Below, in pieces: positions 1 through 4,686 of a stretch of DNA of 6,542 nucleotides (positions are counted from its first letter, which is position 1; every line of letters begins with the position of its first letter). The position numbers and the translations under genes were made by a program. The notes under the pieces were generated by a model. It saw nothing but the letters and a program-made list of their open reading frames with translations. It searched no databases and was not told the DNA's origin. The DNA lies in contig MHYD01000070.1 of assembly GCA_001824645.1 (NCBI GenBank), forward strand, positions 3,673 to 10,214, in the 5' to 3' direction. Source of the DNA: Planctomycetes bacterium RBG_13_46_10. Its GTDB lineage: Bacteria; Planctomycetota; Phycisphaerae; Sedimentisphaerales; Anaerobacaceae.

Positions 1-545
1 TCTATTTCTGGGTGGCCAAACCTGTTACTCAGGTATATAAAGGTATTGTGCCGAAGCCGGTTCGAATCGGCATCGATAATTTCTTCCACAACCTCACAAC
101 TCCTGCTCGCTTCGTCAACTGCCATCTTCAGGGGAAAGTCGATGCCGCCGATATAGAGCTAAAGCGGTTTCTAATTAATACGACATCAGGCATCCTGGGT
201 TTTGGCGACCCGGCACGAGATAAAATGGGACTGGAACCCGTCGAGGAAGACCTCGGACAAACGCTGGCTGTGCACGGCTTTGGTAGCGGTTTTTATATAG
301 TCTGGCCGCTCATAGGACCCTCGACCCTGCGGGATACAGTCGGCTTTGTGGGCGACCGGTTTCTTAATCCGGTGCATTACGTGGAGCCATGGGAGGCCTC
401 TATCAGCATTTCCGCCGTCGGAACTGTCAACGAAAGCTCATTTTATATCGGCGAATATGAAACCTTTAAATCAGCGGCAATTGACCCCTATATAGCGATG
501 CGTCAGGCCTATATTCAGTATCGAAACAAGAAAATCAAGCAATAG
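1..545 (+). CDS. mlaA: MlaA (VacJ) family outer-membrane lipoprotein, 3' part only
   Basis: MlaA is an outer-membrane lipoprotein that removes mislocalised phospholipids from the outer leaflet and passes them toward the MlaC shuttle and the inner-membrane MlaFEDB transporter. The frame is open from base 3, and the residues before the first possible start (GTG at 12) already match the family (YFWVAKPV), so the gene begins upstream and that GTG is internal. Visible hallmarks in order are the NFFHNL segment, FVNCHLQGK, the RFLINTTSGILGFGDPA signature, the EEDLGQTLAVHGFGSGFY block, WPLIGPSTLRD, and the typical C-terminal end with DPYIAMRQAYIQYR. About 180 codons are present; the lipoprotein signal peptide and the first part of the mature protein are missing. 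It ends in TAG at 543-545. No other mla gene lies downstream; any transporter partners would be upstream or elsewhere. Family assignment is firm; the role is by homology. Confidence 0.93.
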   Translation, partial: YFWVAKPVTQVYKGIVPKPVRIGIDNFFHNLTTPARFVNCHLQGKVDAADIELKRFLINTTSGILGFGDPARDKMGLEPVEEDLGQTLAVHGFGSGFYIVWPLIGPSTLRDTVGFVGDRFLNPVHYVEPWEASISISAVGTVNESSFYIGEYETFKSAAIDPYIAMRQAYIQYRNKKIKQ

Positions 546-580
546 TCCAGTCTGCTGCCAGCTAAAAATATGCCCTGCAC

Positions 581-613
581 ATCTTATACCGATAACTCAA
601 ATTGGCATAAGAT
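581..613. repeat. AT-rich inverted repeat between mlaA and the FHA gene
   Basis: Ten-base arms, ATCTTATACC at 581-590 and GGCATAAGAT at 604-613, pair at nine of ten positions (one A-C mismatch) around a 13-base loop. A short AAAAAGTTTTCTT stretch follows. It may act as a weak terminator for mlaA, or as an operator just upstream of the TTGACA element at 625. The T-run is short and offset, so the terminator reading is uncertain. Confidence 0.4.
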
Positions 614-624
614 AAAAAGTTTTC

Positions 625-661
625 TTGACAAACTCATCTTTTTTTTGTTTACTATTATAAT
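625..661 (+). promoter_or_regulatory. candidate sigma-70-type promoter for the FHA-GAF gene
   Basis: A perfect TTGACA lies at 625-630. The AT-rich stretch after it offers TTTACT at 648-653 (17-base spacer), TACTAT at 650-655 (19-base spacer) and a perfect TATAAT at 656-661 whose 25-base spacer is too long for this -35. The combination supports a promoter here, but which -10 is used cannot be settled. Transcription from it would give a leader of roughly 90-100 bases before the ATG at 762. Confidence 0.5.
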
Positions 662-690
662 AAACGACCCGCCTGCCCATAGTATCCAGC

Positions 691-753
691 TAAGGAAGAA
701 GAACCTTTGAAGGATGGTACGGCGGCCAGGAATGTAAATTCCTTATGCGGAGG
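691..753 (+). promoter_or_regulatory. possible structured 5' leader of the FHA-GAF gene
   Basis: Bases 728-743 form a perfect 6-bp hairpin, AGGAAT/ATTCCT, closed by a GTAA loop of the GNRA tetraloop type. The 3' arm overlaps TTCCTTA (739-745), which is fully complementary to TAAGGAA at 691-697, so two mutually exclusive pairings are possible. The Shine-Dalgarno sequence GGAGG (749-753), 8 bases before the ATG, lies just past the structure. No known riboswitch class is recognised; the regulatory role is inference. Confidence 0.3.
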
Positions 754-761
754 AACGAGCT

Positions 762-1646
762 ATGCGTATAATTGTAAAACAAAAGGATGGACCCACAAGA
801 GAATTTAAATTCGCTGAAGGCCCTATCTCTATCGGCAGAGCAGTCAATAACATGATTTTACTGCCCGATAGAGCAGTCTCAAAACAGCATGCCGTAATAT
901 CTTTCGCCGACGATGGGAAATGGGTAATCGAAGATATGGATTCAGCCAATAAAACGTTTCTAAACAATGAAGCAATCCATAGGGCTGAAATTAAGCATGG
1001 CGACTGCCTTCGCATAACGTGTTTCAGCATCGAGATTGATTTTGAAGAAAAACCCGAAATAGATGAAGCTGCCCAATTGGAAGATACACTTAATCTGGAG
1101 GCATCACTGGCAATACCCATTCATGAAACCGTAGTCAGAAAACCTGATGCCGGTCATGCGCCGGCCATGAGGCTGCCGGCCAAAAGATTAAACGATTTTT
1201 TGCAGGCCACCGAAATCATCTGCGAAGCTAATAACCTCGAAGAGCTGCTTCTGACCTTACTGAATATCACCCAAAAACAGTTCAGCGCCTTTCATACCTG
1301 GTGCGCGTTAAGAGAGCAGCCCAACGGACCTATGACATATCATGCAGGCAAAAGACGGGACGGCAAAGTAGTGGAGATAAGTGAAATTAAACTTAGCGAC
1401 AGAATCAATCAGGCGGTTGAAAAAGGCCAGTCTTTAGTTATGCCGCGGGTTGCAGCCGACGTGGAGGAAAAGGAAAGAATACGCTCGGCAATAATTGCGA
1501 CGATCAGACGAACCGCAGGCTGTTACGGTGTACTATACGTCGATAACGCCATGATACATGAACATTACAGCCTTAGTGATTTAGACTATTTGATGCTGCT
1601 CGCAATGCACACAGCCGCCGTGCTGAAAAAGTTTATTAATTCATAA
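762..1646 (+). CDS. FHA domain plus GAF-like domain signalling protein
   Basis: The 294-residue protein is predicted cytoplasmic, with no signal peptide or membrane helix. Residues 1-95 are a forkhead-associated (FHA) domain, a phosphothreonine-peptide binder. The expected conserved residues are G25-R26, S40, H43 and N63, and N68 falls in the usual NG-loop region. The usual SxNGT is here SANKT, with Lys64 in place of Gly. A charged linker (about 96-140) leads to a C-terminal GAF-like domain (about 143-294) that ends in the typical GVLYVDN and FSLSDLDYL-like segments. GAF domains bind small ligands or mediate dimerisation. No output domain (kinase, cyclase or diguanylate cyclase) is attached, so it probably acts by protein contact, linking a Ser/Thr-kinase signal to a partner not seen here. 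The start is well supported by GGAGG 8 bases upstream. Domain calls are confident; the partner and ligand are unknown. Confidence 0.85.
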   Translation: MRIIVKQKDGPTREFKFAEGPISIGRAVNNMILLPDRAVSKQHAVISFADDGKWVIEDMDSANKTFLNNEAIHRAEIKHGDCLRITCFSIEIDFEEKPEIDEAAQLEDTLNLEASLAIPIHETVVRKPDAGHAPAMRLPAKRLNDFLQATEIICEANNLEELLLTLLNITQKQFSAFHTWCALREQPNGPMTYHAGKRRDGKVVEISEIKLSDRINQAVEKGQSLVMPRVAADVEEKERIRSAIIATIRRTAGCYGVLYVDNAMIHEHYSLSDLDYLMLLAMHTAAVLKKFINS

Positions 1647-1666
1647 AAATAATTTGTCCGCCGCAG

Positions 1667-3052
1667 CTATGAGGCAGATATATCCTTTCGCTGAAAAATA
1701 GACGGCTTTTCCCTGCTAAATTCTATTCCTCTACCTGTAATTATCTGGTTTTGTTCCCTGACGAACTCAATGTATTGCAGCAGCGCCCATGAGCTGTTAT
1801 CCCATCTCATTTGGTAGCCTCTCTGATGTGCCTGCCTTTCCATAATAAGCCGTCTGCCCTTGTGAAACACAATATAGTCAAGTGCCTGGGCTATCTGTTC
1901 GACAGAAGACTCACCCGGATCAACCAATATACCTCTGGCATATCGGCCTGTTACCACGCCGGGCGGACAGTGTTTATTCGAATGTATCAGCTCCTTGGCG
2001 TAGCGAAACTTGGTTGCTATCGCAACTCTGCCTGCGCCGAGCGTATCAGCCAATATGCCGCTGGAAATTTGCTCCATATTAAGATAAGGCAGAACCATCA
2101 CATTGGTCGCACCATAAAGTTTCAATAAAGTAGGCTCATCCAAAAAAACATCAAAGAAAACAATATCGTATTTATTAAAATCCACCGTCTTGAGGTCGTG
2201 CGTCTTACACCACCTCAATTTGCTGTCCTGGAGAGCTTGATTTATAACGGCCTGACACTCCTGGTATAGCCTGCCGCCATCAGCCTTTACAAATTCAGGG
2301 TGGAACTGCCCTGCTACCAGATAGACTATTTGTTTTATTTGGCTGTCTGTACACGATTCCTGTAAAAACCTGCCGTATGCTCGTACACCGTACTGGATAC
2401 CCTTGTCCGGCGAAAGAAGACCCAACGTGGTAACAAGAATGTGATTCTCTAGACCATACTCATGTTTTATAGATAAGCGGTCAAATTGTGACGGATGCTG
2501 CATTCTTATTCCGTGGTCAATATGTTTGAGCTTTGAATGTTCGATTCCGTAAGCACCGGATTCAAGCATGTCAATGGCACTTTCTGTGGTAACGATAAGT
2601 CCGTCACTATGCGTGGCAAGCTCCTGCACGACCCATTTTTTATATTGGTCCGGTTCTCCCAGAACGGTATGCAAATAAACAAGTGTTGTTAATCCATGCC
2701 CGTGAAAAAATTTCGCCATTTCTACAAAGTTGGTGCCCCGGCCGTCGTTGCCGTCTTTGTCAGGGTCAAGGCCATACTCATGCTGCAATATGATTATAGT
2801 AGGATTAGCACTTTCGCCTGCCCTTTTAACGATATGGCTGCTTGTATCACTCCACGACTTGGGATTATACTGGTCTATAACAAGGTCCACTGGGATATCA
2901 TATCGGCCAACACCATTATCTATAGCTGCGATTCTTATATGACCGACCTCTGCTGTAAATTGTGCCAGGGCGGTGGCTAAATCGCGTGTAAATGTCCCTA
3001 TGCCGCACCTGCGCGGCGGATAAGTGCTCACTATACGAATGTTATATGGCAT
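1667..3052 (-). CDS. GT4-like glycosyltransferase (GT-B fold)
   Basis: The 461-residue protein is predicted cytosolic. It resembles family-4 retaining glycosyltransferases, which transfer sugar from a nucleotide-activated donor in polysaccharide, glycan or glycolipid assembly. The N-terminal Rossmann half opens with a strong acceptor-side motif, STYPPRRCGIGTF (residues 9-21), followed by LQHEYG (89-94), an LHTVL-type strand (127-131) and DHGI (179-182). The C-terminal donor-binding half starts at GLLSPDKG (211-218). It carries the block that replaces the classic E-x7-E motif in this subgroup, EQISSGILAD then LGAG (327-341), and a GILVDPG strand near 374-380. The last 25 residues are a polar tail. 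The ATG is preceded only by a weak GAG-type ribosome site. It is encoded opposite to its neighbours, its stop is 20 bases from the FHA gene stop, and it is divergent from the SDR. Donor and acceptor cannot be read from sequence. Confidence 0.88.
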   Translation of the reverse strand: MPYNIRIVSTYPPRRCGIGTFTRDLATALAQFTAEVGHIRIAAIDNGVGRYDIPVDLVIDQYNPKSWSDTSSHIVKRAGESANPTIIILQHEYGLDPDKDGNDGRGTNFVEMAKFFHGHGLTTLVYLHTVLGEPDQYKKWVVQELATHSDGLIVTTESAIDMLESGAYGIEHSKLKHIDHGIRMQHPSQFDRLSIKHEYGLENHILVTTLGLLSPDKGIQYGVRAYGRFLQESCTDSQIKQIVYLVAGQFHPEFVKADGGRLYQECQAVINQALQDSKLRWCKTHDLKTVDFNKYDIVFFDVFLDEPTLLKLYGATNVMVLPYLNMEQISSGILADTLGAGRVAIATKFRYAKELIHSNKHCPPGVVTGRYARGILVDPGESSVEQIAQALDYIVFHKGRRLIMERQAHQRGYQMRWDNSSWALLQYIEFVREQNQIITGRGIEFSREKPSIFQRKDISAS

Positions 3053-3178
3053 CGCAATTTCTCGGATTCTTTTGTCTGGTATTTATCAACAACTTTACGG
3101 ATTTGTACGCCAAAAATCAAGAATTTTATGCTATTGTCCTGTTGCTATGTAATTTGCTTTGTGCTTTATTAGTGTCTT
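3053..3178. other. divergent intergenic region (glycosyltransferase / SDR)
   Basis: These 126 AT-rich bases separate two divergent starts and should hold both promoters. On the minus strand a TTGATT, 17-base spacer, TAAAGT combination can be read upstream of the glycosyltransferase. On the plus strand see the TTGCTA/TTTATT pair. Neither is close to consensus. No convincing gene is present here. Confidence 0.4.
3142..3170 (+). promoter_or_regulatory. candidate promoter for the SDR gene, possibly leaderless
   Basis: TTGCTA (3142-3147) and TTTATT (3165-3170) are separated by 17 bases. A start about 7 bases past the -10 falls at or next to the ATG at 3179. The ATG has no Shine-Dalgarno sequence upstream, so a leaderless transcript would be consistent. 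Both hexamers are imperfect matches. Confidence 0.3.
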
Positions 3179-3976
3179 ATGGAAAGTAATCTTTTCGATT
3201 TATCAGGCAAAACCGCCTTAATTACCGGAGGCAGCAGAGGCATCGGCTTAGCCGTGGCTAAAGGATTGGCCCGGCACGGTGCAAACATTACTCTTGTCGC
3301 TCGCACCGAAAAACAGCTCGAACAGGCCCAAAGGCAAATTCAGGAAGAAACAAATAAACACACCTGGACATTTCCATTCGACCTCGCTCAGACAGACCAA
3401 ATTGAAGACCTTTTTGAGAATATAATCAAAGAAACAAAAGGAATAAATATCTTAGTCAATTGTGCAGGGATTACTCGCAGAGCACCGGCTGAAGATATTA
3501 ATCTAAATGACTGGGGCCAGGTCATTGATGTAAATCTGACTGCTGTTTTTGCAATTTCTCAGGCCTTTTGCCGGCATCGAAAACATATTGGGGCTGGCGG
3601 CAAACCCGCCACACTGATGGCGGGTAAAATTATCAATATCGGCTCGCTGATGTGTCACGCGGCTCGGCCTACAAATACGGCTTATGCAAGCAGTAAAGGC
3701 GGAATACTGATGCTGACGAAGTCGCTGGCGGTGGAGTAGGCAAAATATAATATTAATGTCAATGCCATCGGGCCGGGCTATATCGCCACCGACCTTACCG
3801 CCCCGCTGCAAAACGACCCGAATCTAAACAAATGGGTCATTTCAAAAACTCCGTTTGGTAGGTGGGGTCAGCCTAACGACCTTATCGGCACGGCCGTTTT
3901 TTTAGCCTCAAGCACCAGCGATTTTATCACCGGCCAGATTATATACGTCGATGGCGGCTGGTTAGCAATGCTTTAA
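3179..3976 (+). pseudogene. SDR oxidoreductase (gluconate 5-dehydrogenase-like) broken by an in-frame TAG
   Basis: Short-chain dehydrogenases are cytosolic NAD(P)-dependent oxidoreductases; this one is closest in style to gluconate 5-dehydrogenase / 2-deoxy-gluconate dehydrogenase enzymes such as IdnO and KduD. The first frame (186 residues) has the cofactor motif TGGSRGIG (16-23), D68, NCAG (94-97), and the catalytic set N119, S156, Y169, K173. R42 after the second strand hints at NADP(H). It stops at TAG (3737-3739). The same frame then continues for 78 codons with the expected C-terminal half: AKYNINVNAIGPGY, the FGRWGQPNDLIG segment and the closing VDGGWLAML, ending in TAA at 3974-3976. 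Homologues have Trp at the TAG position (AVEW-AKYN), so one change, TGG to TAG, explains the break. No ATG or GTG lies soon after it to restart translation. About nine extra residues near 134-148 coincide with a palindrome. Alternatives are a base-call error or readthrough. Confidence 0.88.
3595..3625. repeat. palindromic element inside the SDR reading frame
   Basis: A perfect 8-bp inverted repeat, ACCCGCCA (3604-3611) and TGGCGGGT (3618-3625), has a CACTGA loop. A further TGGCGG at 3595-3600 can pair with the same middle arm (CCGCCA, 3606-3611), so two hairpins compete. The element lies where the protein has about nine residues more than IdnO-type relatives between the RH and GKIINI segments, suggesting an in-frame insertion of about 27 bases. 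Confidence 0.55.
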
Positions 3977-3980
3977 AAAA

Positions 3981-4010
3981 CCCCAGTAAAACTGGGGGCT
4001 AAATATTTTT
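3981..4010 (+). terminator. Rho-independent terminator after the SDR gene
   Basis: CCCCAGT (3981-3987) and ACTGGGG (3991-3997) form a perfect 7-bp GC-rich stem with an AAA loop, five bases after the SDR stop. A TATTTTT run ends at 4010, separated from the stem by about seven bases, and an A-run precedes the stem, so it may also work weakly in the other direction. It isolates the SDR from the sigma operon. Confidence 0.7.
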
Positions 4011-4013
4011 CTT

Positions 4014-4043
4014 GTCAACCGATGAGCAACATTGAACGTCTGT
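4014..4043 (+). promoter_or_regulatory. candidate ECF-type promoter of the sigma/anti-sigma operon
   Basis: GTCAAC (4014-4019) and CGTC (4037-4040) are 17 bases apart. This resembles the AAC-type -35 and CGTC -10 of many ECF-dependent promoters (for example those of Bacillus SigM/SigW, consensus TGAAAC and CGTC/CGTA). It sits directly upstream of an ECF sigma gene, as expected for autoregulation. A start near 4046-4048 would place the upstream TTG (4032) and ATG (4044) candidates outside the transcript or at its very end. Confidence 0.4.
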
Positions 4044-4052
4044 ATGGGTAGT

Positions 4053-4056
4053 GGAG
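4053..4056 (+). promoter_or_regulatory. ribosome binding site that decides the sigma start
   Basis: GGAG lies 11 bases before the ATG at 4068. The other in-frame candidates (TTG 4032, ATG 4044) have no such site, so 4068 is preferred. Confidence 0.5.
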
Positions 4057-4067
4057 AAGCAGCCTCA

Positions 4068-4649
4068 ATGGAAAACATTGACAGAAGCTTAATCGACGCC
4101 CATCTGAAGGGCAACGCGATGGCTTTCGGCGAGATTGTCCGCCGATATGGGGATAATGTCCTGGGATATTTGATATACATGACCGGAAATAAAGAACAAG
4201 CTGATGACCTTTTTCAGGAGACCTTTAAACGGGTCCACGTAAAAGCCCATACATTTCGGGGCGGTCAATTTAAGCCCTGGCTGTTTAAAATCGCAACGCG
4301 AGTAACTATCGACCACGCAAGAAGAAGCAGACGGATAAAATTGCTCTCGCTTAATCAAAACTCAGATTGCAATAATCATAATGATGAAAAAATGGGAGCT
4401 ATGGCAGCAGTAGATTGGCATAATCCACCCGGTGAAATTATCAAAAACGAGCAGATAGAACAGGTGCGGCAGGCTATACAGTCGCTGCCTGAAAAGCAGC
4501 GGGCGACGGTTGTTCTGGCATATTATCAGCAGCTTAGCTACCCGGAAGTTGCCCAGGTAATGGGATGCACAACCGGAACAGTAAAAACTCAAATGTTCAG
4601 GGCACTTAGAACACTGGCAAAAAGATTGCCCGATACTCGTGCTACGTAG
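4068..4649 (+). CDS. ECF (extracytoplasmic function) RNA polymerase sigma factor
   Basis: From ATG 4068 the product has 193 residues, normal for group 4 sigma factors, which direct RNA polymerase to stress or envelope promoters. Sigma region 2 covers about residues 8-89: ID.HLKGN.MAFGEIVRRYGDNVLGYL, the ADDLFQETFKRVH segment (D46-D47-L48) and the region 2.4 helix PWLFKIATRVTIDHARR that reads the -10 element. A poorly conserved Asn/Asp-rich linker follows. Region 4 (about 136-190) has the LPEKQRATVVLAYYQQLSY block and the helix-turn-helix EVAQVMGCTTGTVKTQMFRAL that reads the -35 element. No extra C-terminal domain is present. It is followed after 37 bases by its probable anti-sigma factor. It could also start at 4044 or 4032, adding 8 or 12 residues that do not look conserved. 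The target regulon and ECF subgroup are not determined. Confidence 0.92.
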   Translation: MENIDRSLIDAHLKGNAMAFGEIVRRYGDNVLGYLIYMTGNKEQADDLFQETFKRVHVKAHTFRGGQFKPWLFKIATRVTIDHARRSRRIKLLSLNQNSDCNNHNDEKMGAMAAVDWHNPPGEIIKNEQIEQVRQAIQSLPEKQRATVVLAYYQQLSYPEVAQVMGCTTGTVKTQMFRALRTLAKRLPDTRAT

Positions 4650-4667
4650 CGACTTCGCAAAGTAGCA
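4640..4667 (+). repeat. hairpin across the sigma stop codon
   Basis: TGCTAC (4640-4645) pairs with GTAGCA (4662-4667), and GCGA/TCGC (4649-4652/4655-4658) can extend the structure inside it. The left arm also forms the 10-base palindrome GCTACGTAGC (4641-4650), which contains the TAG stop. It may tune translation of the anti-sigma gene relative to the sigma gene; it has no T-run and is not a terminator. Confidence 0.4.
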
Positions 4668-4686
4668 TTGGTTAAGGTTTGAAATA

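Noticed and set aside
1632..1666. Bidirectional terminator between the converging FHA and glycosyltransferase genes
   Set aside because: Only a 5-bp AT stem (TTTAT/ATAAA) is present and it overlaps the stop; no GC-rich hairpin with a T-run is seen.
2992..3189. Small plus-strand hydrophobic frame (65 codons) between glycosyltransferase and SDR
   Set aside because: It overlaps the glycosyltransferase N-terminus antisense and the SDR start in another frame, has no ribosome site and matches no family; the AT-rich spacer explains its hydrophobicity.
3598..3625. Resemblance of GGCAAACCCGCC...GGCGGG to the core of the GEMM (c-di-GMP-I) riboswitch
   Set aside because: The segment lies inside a coding frame and lacks the conserved GACGCAAAGCC part and the second helix; the match is only the short GGCAAACC stem.
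3179..3739. Reading the 186-residue SDR as a complete short protein
   Set aside because: The frame continues past TAG with the full C-terminal SDR half, so this is an interrupted gene, not a natural short form.
4032..4067. Upstream starts (TTG 4032, ATG 4044) for the sigma factor
   Set aside because: They lack a ribosome site, add residues with no family match and overlap the likely promoter; kept as alternatives only.
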